Shown: one piece after another, positions 43,066 through 53,689 of the stretch
Position numbering within the stretch: position 1 is the stretch's first letter
Layout: each line of letters opens with the position of its first letter
Origin: Winogradskyella sp. KYW1333
GTDB taxonomy: Bacteria > Bacteroidota > Bacteroidia > Flavobacteriales > Flavobacteriaceae
Reading direction: 5' to 3'
Assembly (NCBI RefSeq): GCF_003335675.1
Contig: NZ_QPHL01000016.1
Coordinates: forward strand, 124,001-188,000
DNA: 64,000 bases
The notes under the pieces: model-generated
What the model saw: the letters and a program-made list of their open reading frames with translations, nothing else
What the model was told of the DNA's origin: nothing
Database searches by the model: none
Program-made: the position numbers and the translations under genes

Positions 43066-45393
43066 ATGAAAATGACACCTATCATACTGATTATTATTCT
43101 TTTTTCTGTGCAATTTACAATTGCACAAGAAGAAGATGGTGTTGTTGCTTTAACTTTACCAGTTAGAAACTCGTTAACTTTTAACAGATTTGCCTTAAAC
43201 CCAACATTCAGTTTTGTTAGAGAACAATCAAAGTTCATTAGTCTTTATAACAAGAGAGAATGGGTACAGTTTGAAGATGCACCTTTAACCTATATGGCAG
43301 GTTATACTGGAAGATTTGGAGAAAATATTGGAGCTGGTGTGAGCGTATTTCAGCAAAACTTTGGTGTATTAACAACTTTTGGAGGAATTTTAAACTTTGC
43401 TTATAATGCTAGAGTTAGCCGAATGAACAACCTAACATTTGGTTTGAACATTGGTGCCTATAGTAGTGGTATTAATACATCTAGTGTTGTTACAAACTTT
43501 AGTGATCCATCATTAAACAATGTGCCATCTAATTTTATTCTTACAACAAGTCCTGGTATTAATTATGGTACAGAGTTTTTTGATTTTGGAGTTTCTATGA
43601 ACAATTTGGTTTCATACAATTTGCAGACTTCGGAAATGATTGAGGACAATCCTGAGCAAGGTATACAAGCTCACGCGATGTATACTGGGTATATGCAAAG
43701 TCGTGGATTTTTTGATAATGCAAAGTTTTCTGCCTTGGTACGTTCAGAATTTAGAAGTGAAGAAACAATAGTTTCGGGAATTGCTATGGTAACGGTACCA
43801 AAAGGTATATGGGCACAAGTTGGTTACAATTCAGTATTTGGCCCTTCTGCAGGATTAGGTTTAAATATCACTACACAGATTGCAATTGAATATAATTTTG
43901 AAACTACAGTTGGAGATCTTAATAATTTTGGACCTTCACATGATATTACATTGGCTTACAGGTTTAAAGAAAACAAAAACTACTACAATAGTGGTGATGA
44001 CGAAATAAGTGGCCTAATTTCAACTGAGCCTAGAACAGGTCGTTCAAGAACAGTATCTGCCTCAAGAAGACGTAAAACAAATACAACATCAAAGAAAGCC
44101 ACTACTGCAAAACCAGTAGCTATTGTAAAATCTTCTGAAGAAATAATCAATCAGGAAAATACTTCTGTACAAGGAGAGAAAGATGCCAAACTATTAGAAG
44201 AGCAAAGAGCTAAAGAAGAGGCTGAAACTCAGGCTAAACTTTTAGCAGAGCAAAAAGCTAAAGAAGAGGCTGAAGCTCAGGCTAAGCTTTTAGCAGAACA
44301 AAAAGCAAAGGGAGAAACTGAGGCACAATCTATACTGATAGCAGAGCAAAAAGCTAGAGAAGAGGCTGAAAATCAGGCTAAGCTTTTAGCAGAACAAAAA
44401 GCAAAGGAAGAAGCTGAGGCACAAGCTAAACTATTAGCAGAGCAAAAAGCTAAAGAAGAAGCTGAAGCCAAGTTACTCAAAGAACAAAAAGCCGAAAAAG
44501 AATTAATTACAAATCCTAAAAATGAGTTTGGTAAGACCATGTTAGGAATGGATTCAATTGTTGAATCAACTAAAAAAGAGCAAGACAAACTATTAAGTGA
44601 TTATAACACTATAATAGAAATTAAAGATGAAGATTTAAAAGCACTTAAAGAAGAAAATGACCTAAGCGAACAAGGAATAACAGTTGCACCACGCCCATTT
44701 AAAAGTGTTACGGCAGAAAATAATAAACTAAATGCTATTAAAACTGATTTAGAAAGGATAATTGAAGATCAAAACAAGAAAATTGAGGACTTGAAATCAC
44801 TTTATGAAGAACAAACTAAAATTGGAGATACGTTAACTAACGAGACTGTTTTATTGTTTTACAGAAAGAAAATAAAGCGTTTAGAGGCAGAGCAATTGAA
44901 GGCCCTAGAAACTAAACAACGATTGGAAGTGCGATTAGAAACTATTAGAGTAGCAACAGAATTTGAAAAAAGAAGACGTATTGTAAGAGCTGCCTATGAT
45001 AATGTAGAGGAGCGTTATGCACAAGATAGAGAAACATTAAAGACAATTAAATCAACCACGTCCTTATCAGATACACCATACTCTGAAAATGATTTTGATT
45101 TTGGTGAAAATCAAGGCAATAGTATTAAGATACTTAAGAATATCAATAACGTAGAAAGTGGATTCTATTTGGTGCTTGCAGTACATAGCAATATTGCCAA
45201 AAGAAATGACTTTGTTACTAAGGTTATTGCTTCAGGTAGACAAGATGTGGATTTCTTTTACGACGTGAGTACAAGCAAATATTACATCTATACTGATAAA
45301 TTTTATAGTCTTCAAGAAGCAAATGAAGCACTGAACAAAAAAGGAACAAGACCATATAATATAAATATGTCCCTCATGAAAATAGAAAACTAA
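43066..45393 (+). CDS. PorP/SprF family T9SS protein fused to a coiled coil and SPOR-like end
   Basis: A 775-residue protein. The signal peptide ends at FTIAQ. Residues 25-310 form an outer-membrane beta-barrel of PorP/SprF type (RFALNPTFSFVREQSKFISL near the start, ending DITLAYRFKEN). Residues 376-475 are six or so 16-residue repeats of the type LLAEQKAKEEAEAQAK, then more coiled coil to about 660. The last 85 residues (NNVESGFYLVLAVHSN to the end) resemble a SPOR-like domain. Typical PorP/SprF proteins stop after the barrel (300-350 residues), so the extension suggests a periplasmic spacer reaching toward peptidoglycan. Confidence 0.82.
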   Translation: MKMTPIILIIILFSVQFTIAQEEDGVVALTLPVRNSLTFNRFALNPTFSFVREQSKFISLYNKREWVQFEDAPLTYMAGYTGRFGENIGAGVSVFQQNFGVLTTFGGILNFAYNARVSRMNNLTFGLNIGAYSSGINTSSVVTNFSDPSLNNVPSNFILTTSPGINYGTEFFDFGVSMNNLVSYNLQTSEMIEDNPEQGIQAHAMYTGYMQSRGFFDNAKFSALVRSEFRSEETIVSGIAMVTVPKGIWAQVGYNSVFGPSAGLGLNITTQIAIEYNFETTVGDLNNFGPSHDITLAYRFKENKNYYNSGDDEISGLISTEPRTGRSRTVSASRRRKTNTTSKKATTAKPVAIVKSSEEIINQENTSVQGEKDAKLLEEQRAKEEAETQAKLLAEQKAKEEAEAQAKLLAEQKAKGETEAQSILIAEQKAREEAENQAKLLAEQKAKEEAEAQAKLLAEQKAKEEAEAKLLKEQKAEKELITNPKNEFGKTMLGMDSIVESTKKEQDKLLSDYNTIIEIKDEDLKALKEENDLSEQGITVAPRPFKSVTAENNKLNAIKTDLERIIEDQNKKIEDLKSLYEEQTKIGDTLTNETVLLFYRKKIKRLEAEQLKALETKQRLEVRLETIRVATEFEKRRRIVRAAYDNVEERYAQDRETLKTIKSTTSLSDTPYSENDFDFGENQGNSIKILKNINNVESGFYLVLAVHSNIAKRNDFVTKVIASGRQDVDFFYDVSTSKYYIYTDKFYSLQEANEALNKKGTRPYNINMSLMKIEN
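44191..44490 (+). repeat. 48-bp tandem coding repeats (16-residue coiled-coil units)
   Basis: About six imperfect 48-bp units inside the PorP/SprF fusion gene, encoding LL(A/E)EQ(K/R)AKEEAE-type blocks. Units differ at silent and coding positions, so they are not a recent expansion. Confidence 0.8.
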
Positions 45394-45460
45394 ATAGTTA
45401 AGCAATGCTATGATTTAGTCTGAGCCCTAAAGACTATTTCAAAGTGAAAATTTAAAAGCC

Positions 45461-48400
45461 ATGAAAAGACCTACATTTTCAAGAATTATAATTCTAATTA
45501 CCATTCTGGTAATGGGGCTTCAATCATATGCCCAGAATTATGAGCCATTTACACCAAGGTTTAATCAAGATTTAAAAGGGGATATTATATTAATTGGTAA
45601 TAATATTCTTGGACCAGATAATAATCCATTTAATAATTTAAATATATACAACCATAATGTAGATATGCAATATATCGATATTGATGGTGATCCTTCTACT
45701 TTCAGCTCGTCTAGTGCAGACTTAGAAATTCCTAACCCAAACTGTTTTAGAATTATTTATGCAGGTTTGTATTGGGGTGCTGTAAACCCAGGCAGTGAAC
45801 CAATAACGGAAGTGAAATTCATGGGTCCTGAAGGAGGATATAACGATATTACAGGAACAATAATATATGACTCAAATGGTACGACTGTTGATGGTGGAGA
45901 TAGTTTTTCTTATGCGTGTTTTGCTGACGTTACAGACATTGTTACTGGATTTGGAAACGATTTAGGAACATATACTGTTGCCAATGTCTCTTCTGCAACT
46001 GGAGAAACTGCAACATTTAATCCATTTAACGGTACGGGTCAATCAGCTGGTTGGTCACTATTTATTGTATATGAAGATCCAACATTACCTGGTAAATCTA
46101 TTACGAGTTTTGATGGTTTCAGTGCCATTAGTGTTACTGGTGGAAACCAAACATTAGATATCCCAGTGGATGGTTTTAGAACGGTCCCTGCTCCTGCTCC
46201 AGTTAGAGCAAATTTTGCTTTTGCAACACTTGAAGGCGATAATCCAATTCTGGGAGATCAATTATTACTAAATGGAGTTAACCTTTCCACAGTTGATAGA
46301 CCAGCAACTAATTTCTTTAATAGCTCAGTTACACGTTTGGATGCAACTCCTGTTACAAATAGAGTTCCAAACAGTGCTAATACTTTAGGTTTTGATACTG
46401 GTACAATTACGGTCCCTAATCCAGGTAATTCTGTAATTGCCAATGATGCCACATCTGGAGTTATTACTTTAGAGACAAGCGGTGATACTTATTTTCCTTA
46501 TTTCTTTGCCTTTGCTGTAGAAATCATCGAACCTAACATAGTTCTTACAAAAATAGTAGAAGATGATATGGGTAACGATATTGGTGGAGAACTTGTAGAT
46601 TTAGGAGCTCCTCTCAATTATATCATAGGATTCCAGAATACAGGTAATGATAATGCCACAAATTTTCTAATTAGGGATATACTACCAGTTAATATCATCT
46701 TTAATTATCCAACAGACTTAATTTTACCACCTGGAGTTACTGTTGCCAGTTATAACTCAACAACTCGAGAAATAATATTCAATATTGATAATTCTTTAGT
46801 AGAAGAGAATGATCCTGTTTATGAGATAAGAATTGAAGTACAAGTAGTAGATTCATGCGGCGAACTTGCTGATGCCTGTTCTAATATTATAAATAATCAA
46901 GCCTTTGCAACCTATAATGGCTTTTTTAATCCAACGTTTCAAATCACAGATGATCCAAGTTTAAACAGCAATACAGGTTGTTTATTCACTCCACAAGCAA
47001 CTAATTTCTTGGCAGATTTAGACTGTCAGTTTATAGAGGAAGTTATATTATGTGGTGATTCTGTAGAACTAACGGCAGCTAATGGATATGATTCATACAC
47101 ATGGTCCACGAGCCCAACTGGTGCACCTGTAATTGGAAATACGCAAACAATTACTGTCAATGCTTCTGGAACTTATTATTCCTTTAATAATGCAATTGCA
47201 CCTTGTCAATCTATTGAGCAACAATATGAAGTTCAATTATTTGGAGGAGATGTTGAAAACCCTGTTATTCCATATGCAGATGAAGTTGTGACTTGTCCTA
47301 ATGATGGTAAATTATTACCGAATATTTTCTTATGTGGTGCTGATGATTCGAGATTTATTGAAACAAATATTGCCAATACCACGTCAATCATATGGGAACA
47401 ACTAGACGAATCTAGTTGTACTGCTATTTCAGATCCAGATTGTGCTAACGAAGAAAATTCTTGTGTTTGGAATCAAGTGGCTACAGGACCAGATTTTCTG
47501 GCTGATTCATCAGGTCAATTCAGACTTACTTTAAATTATCCTGGAGGATGTTTTAATCAGTTTTACTTTAATGTTTATGAAAATATACTCAATCCAACGG
47601 TAGAATCTAATGACATTATTTGTACTACGCCTGGTAATATAATTGTAAACGACGTACCTAATGGATATGAATACAGCTTAGATGGTGTAAACTACCAATC
47701 AAGTAATTTATTTTCTGTAAGTACACCTGGTACTTATACTGTTTATATAAGACAAGTGGGTGTTCCTACAAACCCATGTATTTTCTCAGTACCTGAAGTA
47801 CTAATCAGAGATAGGGATTTCTCTGGTGAGGCTACAGTTATTCAGCCTTTATGTAATGGCGGACAGGGTAGTATACTTTTAGCTGCAAATGATATTGACC
47901 CTCAATACTCCTACTCTATTTTTAATGGTGGAACATTGGTTAATAGTGTTGGGCCAATAACAGAAAACACATATAATTTTGAGAACTTAAATACTGGAAC
48001 TTATACGGTAACAGTTGAATCTGAAAATGGTTGTATCTATTCTGAGGATGTTACCATCACTGATCCACCATTATTAACAGTTACGGCTACAATTACAATA
48101 CCTTTATCTTGTACTGATGGTGAGATTACCATTTACCCAGTTGGAGGAACACCGCCTTACTTTTATTATATAAATAGTACTACCGATTTTCAAACAGTAC
48201 CTGAATTTACTGTTAGTTCTGCAGGTACATATGATATAACGGTCGTTGATTCTAACAACTGTAGTGCAGACACAACAATCACTGTTGATCCCATCCCAGA
48301 GCCAGTGTTCAATATTTCAACCACAGATATTTTATGTGGTGGCACAGATGATACAGGTATAATAACAATAAATGTTACAAACCCAAATGGAAATAGCATT

Positions 48401-51400
48401 CAATATAGTATTGATGGAGGAACTACATTTGTAAATTCGAATGTATTTTCTGGTTTGACTGCAGATGACTATGATGTCATTATACAATACACATCTGGAA
48501 CAGCAATTTGTAACACAAATACTCAGAGCGTTTCAATAATTGAAAACACAGCCATTTCAGGGACTGCAGAGTTAACGAGTTCGTTTTCTTGTATAGGCGA
48601 TGGAACCATAACCGTTACAGGTGTTACTGGAGGAAATCCTCCATATACCTATAGTATTGATGGCACAAATTTTCAATCTAGTAACGTATTCAATAATTTA
48701 ACTCCAGGAACATACACTATTACTATCAGTGATGCTAATATTTGTACATATATTGTAAATACAATTGTAATAGATCCTATTGACCCACCAACTGATATGG
48801 AGTTTGATAATACTCCTATTACTTGTCCAACGAATACGAGCACAGTTTCTATAACAAATACTATTGGAGGGACGGGAACTCTTGAATACCAAATTATAGC
48901 ACCTGCTGCTTCAACAACGGCATATCAAATATCAAATAGCTTTAGTGGATTAATTCCAGGAACCTATACATTTCAAGTAAGAGATGAAAATGGATGTACA
49001 TATGTTGAGTCATATACATTAGACCCAATACCATCTCCTTCTGTTAATGTAATATTAACACAAGATCTTAACTGTACTATTAGTCCAGATGCCATATTAT
49101 CAGGTACAATTACTGGTCCTGCACCTTATACATATGCTGTTTCAATTAATGGTAGTGCTTATGCTCCATTAGGAAGCACAGGGACTACATTCAATTATTT
49201 AACTTCAACAGACGGAACCTACCAATTTGAAATTACGGATGCAAATGGATGTATAGCTGAATCTTCTATCATTACAATAAATCCTCTGTCAACACCAGAT
49301 ATTAGTTTTATAACCCAAAGTCAAGATATTCTTTGTAATGGTGAATCAACTGGTTCCTTAGATATTACAATTGATACCTCAGCTGGTACACCTCCTTTTA
49401 CAATAAATATTTATAATGATACAACTTCCACCGATTACGGAAACCAGACATCAAGTTTACCAGCTGGTTCATATACAATTACTTTAACAGACGCTAATTC
49501 TTGTACAGATACAGAAACTGTTGTAATAAGCGAACCAGACGCAATAAATGTTAACTATAGTACAGTTGATATTACTTGTGGTCCAGGTGGAGTCTCTCAA
49601 GGTTCAGTAATTATAGATTCTGTAACAGGTGGTACAGCACCATACAATTATTTTGTTACTGGAACTAACGGTTACGCCAACTCAGAATTAAATACTACAG
49701 GATCAACTTCTGTAAGTTTTGATGTAGTTGATTTTGGTTTATATGAAATTAATGTTGTTGATGCTAATGGGTGCTCTATTCTTGTACAAGATGTACTTGT
49801 AGCATCTCCTCCTACAGATTTAGATATTAATATTAATACAACAGTTAACTGCGCAACTGGTGGAGAAGCTGTAGTAAGTATAGGAACTTCCTTAGTTAGT
49901 AGCGGTCCATTCTTTTTCAGTATTTACCAAGGACCTATTTCGGTTTACCCTAACCCACCAGGTTCTTGGATACCTGAGGATACGGCAGGCAGTCAATCAG
50001 CAACTTTTGCAGGTCTTACACCTGGTGTAAGTTATACCTTCATTGTTTATGACCAGTCAACAAATTGTAGTTATTATGAGCCGGCAACTGCTCCTATCCC
50101 AACCAGTTCAACTCTTACGCTAAGTGCTGTAGGATCAAACAATATTACTTGTACAGGGAGTGCGGATGGTAATGTATCATTTACTATAAATAGTATTTAC
50201 GGAACTTCCGTAGATGTAAACTATGAAATATTTGATTCATTAACATTAGCTAGTACAGGTATATCAGGCAGTGGAACAGTAAATGCAAACGGATCCTTAA
50301 CTGTTACAGATTTAGGACCATTGGATTTTGGAAACTATTATATTTGGATAAGCGAAACATCCGGACCCAATGCAGGTTGTGGTATCGTAACAGCGCCTTT
50401 TAATATCACAGAATCTGCCTTTCCATTAGAACTGATAGTTAACATAGATCAAAATGCAAATTGTAATGCAAACTCAGGTATAATCAGTGCATTTGGTGAA
50501 AATGGAACTGCACCATATGAATATCAATTGACCACAAATGCAACTGCTCCTTTAGCATCAGATAGTGGATGGTCTTCAACGAGCACTTTTAACAGAGATG
50601 CAGGTAATTATTATGTTCATGTAATAGACGCGTATGGATGTATTGTTTCTAGTCCTGTTGTAATTTTACCTCAGGATGACACACCAGTTATTTCTGCCAC
50701 AGTAATTGACAATTGTTTGCTTTCTGATGGAAATTTTGAAATAGATGTAAACTTAGACACAGCAGGAATAGCGCCATATAGCATCAGTATAGATGGTGGT
50801 GCCTTCCAAACACAATCGTTCCCGTTTACCATTTCGAATTTATTTTCTGGTACGCACACTATTCAAATTCAAGATGTAAATGGATGTGGTAATTTAGTTA
50901 GTATTGATGTCTATGCTCCTATTGAGATTAACGGTTCACTTTTAGCTACACCGTCATGTAATGACGATGATGGTGAAATTACTATTAGTGCATCCCAAGG
51001 TTCAGGGAGTTATGCCTATAGTATTAGTCCTAATCCTGCAACAGTAGTATTGACAGGTAATACATATTCAGGATTACCAGCTGGTATCTATACAATAACT
51101 GTTACAGACACAGTGACTTTATGTACTGAAGACCTAACAATTGCAGTTCCAGAAGCAACACCTCCTACTATAATTACTACACCATACTTAGTAACTTGTT
51201 TTGGAGATAATTCAGGTAGCTTTGATTTACTAGTTAATGGTTATAACGGTACCTATACATATGAAGTTTTTGATACAACAAATACTTCAATATTTGGAAC
51301 TGTAAACGCAAATACGTCTACTAATCCAATAAATGTTAGTGGATTAACCGGAGGTACATATACAGTTCTTATAACGGAGACCAATGTTCCATTTTGTAAT

Positions 51401-53674
51401 GCTTCGACAGATGTTATAATTCCTTCACCAATAGATAATTTAACGCTTACAGCGTTGGAAACATCAAATGTTACTTGCGATAATAACCAAGGAACAATTG
51501 TTGCAATTGCAGAAGGCGGTTGGGGAGATTATGAATATGAGTTAACAGGTGACACGTCTATTCCGTTTTCAAGTAATGGTACATTTACAGGGTTATCAGC
51601 TGGTAACTATACGATTAATGTAAGAGATGCTGAAAATTGTATTGCTTCAACCAATATTGTTTTAGATATACCAAATCCAATTTCTGCAGATTTTACTCCT
51701 AGCACAAATAGTTTGTCATGTTTTGGAGATCAAAATGGAACCATTACAATTGACAATGTATCTGGTGGACAAGGTAGTAATTATACATATACATTAAATA
51801 CAATTTCACCAACAGTAAGTTCTTCAGGTCCTCAAACATCAAATGTGTTTACTGACTTAGGTTCGGGTACATATTCGGTTACCATTGAAGATGGATTCAA
51901 TTGTACTTTAACTTCGGTTGATATTGTTATATCAGAACCAACACCTGTAAATGCCAATTTAGTAGTTAACACTACCCAGTCTTGTAATACTGAAACCACT
52001 CTTACGCTAAGTGCTACAGGTGGAACAGGTTCTTACACATATAGTGATAATCCTAACTTTAGTACTATTCTAGGTAGTTTTACAGCGTCTACAACTTTCA
52101 CTGTAACTCCTGGAACTTATGCCTACTATGTCAGAGATGCAAATAATTGTATTGCATCAATTTCAAATGAAATCACCATAGATCCTTTACCTGAGCTTTC
52201 TATTGTTTTAGATTCTACAAATCCTACAATTAATTGTGCTGGAGATAATAATGGATCAATTACTGCAATAGCTCAAGGTGGTTTAGGAGATTACGTATAT
52301 ACCCTTCAAGATGGAAATGGGAATGTAATAACTGCCACACAGAATTTACCAGGATACTTTATTGGTTTAGTGGCAGGTGATTATATTGTATCTGTAGAAA
52401 GTCAAGATTGTTCGGTTACATCGGCTCCAATTTCAATTACTGAACCTACAACCGCTCTTGACGCTACAATTGCCATAACAGATGTAACATGTACAGGTAC
52501 TGAAAATGGTGCCGTGGAAATCACTTCATCTGGAGGGACAGGAATCGTTAAATATGCAATTTCACCACAATTGAATCAATTTTTCGAAACGAATGCTTTT
52601 GAAAATCTTTCTCCTGGTGATTATGATTTGATAGTTCAAGATGAATTAGGATGTTACTTAACATTTAATTTCACTATTTCAGAACCTGAACAAGTAATTC
52701 TAAGTATCGTACCAGATTCTTTATTTCCAGAGCTGTGTGATGGTGATATGGATGGCGAGTTTAGCATAGATATATTAGGTGGCAACTTACCATATAGTGT
52801 GAGTTTAGATAATTATGATGGTCCATATACTACAGGTCTTTCAACACAAACACAATTTGACTTTTCTGGTTTAGGAGGTGGTGATCACATAGTATATGTA
52901 CGTGATGCCGAAGGTTGTGAATCTGAATGGAATATTACATTCCCAGAACCAATAATAATAAATCCTGATGTAGCTGTAGAATATGTTTGTCAGGATAATT
53001 CCCAAGGTAACACTGTTGCGGTTTCAATAGATGATTCAAATACAGATTTAACCGAGTTTGATTATTCACTTGACGGTGGTCCTTACCAGGCAAGTAATAC
53101 TTTTACAGATGTTCCGGTTGGTCCTGGTCATTATATTGAAGTAAGGCATACAAATGGATGTATTCAGTCTACACCATTATTTGATATTGAAGGTTATGAA
53201 CCAGTAGAACTAGAATTATCTGAAGGCGAGATCAATGAAATTCTTGCCAGTGCAACAGGTGGTTCTGGAGAATATACCTATTACATGAATGATGAAGATT
53301 ATGGAAATCAAACATCTTTCATCATTACGGAGTCTGGAATTTATACTATCACTGTAGTTGACAGTAGTGGTTGTATTACCCAAGCGCAAATTGAATTAGA
53401 ATTTATAGATATATGTATACCAAATTGGTTTACACCAAATGGAGATGGTGAATATGATACATGGTCACCAGGTTGTACTGAAAACTATCCAAATCTAACC
53501 TTTGACATTTTTGATAGATACGGTAGAAAGGTTGCGACATATCAGGTTGGTGAAGTTTGGGATGGTAGATATAACGGACATGAATTACCAACAGGCGATT
53601 ATTGGTTTGTTGTAAAAACAAATGATCCTAATATCGATAAAGAGTTTGTTGGAAATTTTACACTATACAGGTAA
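45461..53674 (+). CDS. Giant SprB-like T9SS adhesin (2737 residues, type B sorting domain)
   Basis: A cell-surface protein. Signal peptide: RIIILITILVMGLQSYAQ. Residues 25-360 form an N-terminal beta domain, residues 360-470 a DUF11-like domain (IVEDDMGNDIGGELVDLGAP). From about 710 to 2650 there are around 23 SprB-type repeats of 75-95 residues, most with one Cys near the start (for example LCNGG, SCIGD, TCFGD) and one near the end in a D-x-NGC motif, with PGTYTITV-like cores. The end (IPNWFTPNGDGEYDTWSPG to NFTLYR) is the type B sorting domain. SprB is the gliding adhesin of Flavobacterium johnsoniae; gliding is an inference here. The PorP/SprF partner follows 15 bp later. Confidence 0.92.
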   Translation: MKRPTFSRIIILITILVMGLQSYAQNYEPFTPRFNQDLKGDIILIGNNILGPDNNPFNNLNIYNHNVDMQYIDIDGDPSTFSSSSADLEIPNPNCFRIIYAGLYWGAVNPGSEPITEVKFMGPEGGYNDITGTIIYDSNGTTVDGGDSFSYACFADVTDIVTGFGNDLGTYTVANVSSATGETATFNPFNGTGQSAGWSLFIVYEDPTLPGKSITSFDGFSAISVTGGNQTLDIPVDGFRTVPAPAPVRANFAFATLEGDNPILGDQLLLNGVNLSTVDRPATNFFNSSVTRLDATPVTNRVPNSANTLGFDTGTITVPNPGNSVIANDATSGVITLETSGDTYFPYFFAFAVEIIEPNIVLTKIVEDDMGNDIGGELVDLGAPLNYIIGFQNTGNDNATNFLIRDILPVNIIFNYPTDLILPPGVTVASYNSTTREIIFNIDNSLVEENDPVYEIRIEVQVVDSCGELADACSNIINNQAFATYNGFFNPTFQITDDPSLNSNTGCLFTPQATNFLADLDCQFIEEVILCGDSVELTAANGYDSYTWSTSPTGAPVIGNTQTITVNASGTYYSFNNAIAPCQSIEQQYEVQLFGGDVENPVIPYADEVVTCPNDGKLLPNIFLCGADDSRFIETNIANTTSIIWEQLDESSCTAISDPDCANEENSCVWNQVATGPDFLADSSGQFRLTLNYPGGCFNQFYFNVYENILNPTVESNDIICTTPGNIIVNDVPNGYEYSLDGVNYQSSNLFSVSTPGTYTVYIRQVGVPTNPCIFSVPEVLIRDRDFSGEATVIQPLCNGGQGSILLAANDIDPQYSYSIFNGGTLVNSVGPITENTYNFENLNTGTYTVTVESENGCIYSEDVTITDPPLLTVTATITIPLSCTDGEITIYPVGGTPPYFYYINSTTDFQTVPEFTVSSAGTYDITVVDSNNCSADTTITVDPIPEPVFNISTTDILCGGTDDTGIITINVTNPNGNSIQYSIDGGTTFVNSNVFSGLTADDYDVIIQYTSGTAICNTNTQSVSIIENTAISGTAELTSSFSCIGDGTITVTGVTGGNPPYTYSIDGTNFQSSNVFNNLTPGTYTITISDANICTYIVNTIVIDPIDPPTDMEFDNTPITCPTNTSTVSITNTIGGTGTLEYQIIAPAASTTAYQISNSFSGLIPGTYTFQVRDENGCTYVESYTLDPIPSPSVNVILTQDLNCTISPDAILSGTITGPAPYTYAVSINGSAYAPLGSTGTTFNYLTSTDGTYQFEITDANGCIAESSIITINPLSTPDISFITQSQDILCNGESTGSLDITIDTSAGTPPFTINIYNDTTSTDYGNQTSSLPAGSYTITLTDANSCTDTETVVISEPDAINVNYSTVDITCGPGGVSQGSVIIDSVTGGTAPYNYFVTGTNGYANSELNTTGSTSVSFDVVDFGLYEINVVDANGCSILVQDVLVASPPTDLDININTTVNCATGGEAVVSIGTSLVSSGPFFFSIYQGPISVYPNPPGSWIPEDTAGSQSATFAGLTPGVSYTFIVYDQSTNCSYYEPATAPIPTSSTLTLSAVGSNNITCTGSADGNVSFTINSIYGTSVDVNYEIFDSLTLASTGISGSGTVNANGSLTVTDLGPLDFGNYYIWISETSGPNAGCGIVTAPFNITESAFPLELIVNIDQNANCNANSGIISAFGENGTAPYEYQLTTNATAPLASDSGWSSTSTFNRDAGNYYVHVIDAYGCIVSSPVVILPQDDTPVISATVIDNCLLSDGNFEIDVNLDTAGIAPYSISIDGGAFQTQSFPFTISNLFSGTHTIQIQDVNGCGNLVSIDVYAPIEINGSLLATPSCNDDDGEITISASQGSGSYAYSISPNPATVVLTGNTYSGLPAGIYTITVTDTVTLCTEDLTIAVPEATPPTIITTPYLVTCFGDNSGSFDLLVNGYNGTYTYEVFDTTNTSIFGTVNANTSTNPINVSGLTGGTYTVLITETNVPFCNASTDVIIPSPIDNLTLTALETSNVTCDNNQGTIVAIAEGGWGDYEYELTGDTSIPFSSNGTFTGLSAGNYTINVRDAENCIASTNIVLDIPNPISADFTPSTNSLSCFGDQNGTITIDNVSGGQGSNYTYTLNTISPTVSSSGPQTSNVFTDLGSGTYSVTIEDGFNCTLTSVDIVISEPTPVNANLVVNTTQSCNTETTLTLSATGGTGSYTYSDNPNFSTILGSFTASTTFTVTPGTYAYYVRDANNCIASISNEITIDPLPELSIVLDSTNPTINCAGDNNGSITAIAQGGLGDYVYTLQDGNGNVITATQNLPGYFIGLVAGDYIVSVESQDCSVTSAPISITEPTTALDATIAITDVTCTGTENGAVEITSSGGTGIVKYAISPQLNQFFETNAFENLSPGDYDLIVQDELGCYLTFNFTISEPEQVILSIVPDSLFPELCDGDMDGEFSIDILGGNLPYSVSLDNYDGPYTTGLSTQTQFDFSGLGGGDHIVYVRDAEGCESEWNITFPEPIIINPDVAVEYVCQDNSQGNTVAVSIDDSNTDLTEFDYSLDGGPYQASNTFTDVPVGPGHYIEVRHTNGCIQSTPLFDIEGYEPVELELSEGEINEILASATGGSGEYTYYMNDEDYGNQTSFIITESGIYTITVVDSSGCITQAQIELEFIDICIPNWFTPNGDGEYDTWSPGCTENYPNLTFDIFDRYGRKVATYQVGEVWDGRYNGHELPTGDYWFVVKTNDPNIDKEFVGNFTLYR

Positions 53675-53689
53675 GCCCTCTAAAATTAT

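Noticed and set aside
44191-44490. CRISPR-like or satellite repeat
   Set aside because: The 48-bp units are in frame, contiguous without spacers, and encode a regular coiled coil inside a long gene.
45461-53674. Antisense open frames of 60-70 codons inside the giant adhesin gene
   Set aside because: They arise from the Thr/Ser/Asn/Gly-rich repeats on the coding strand, have no promoter or protein-like composition, and are shadows.
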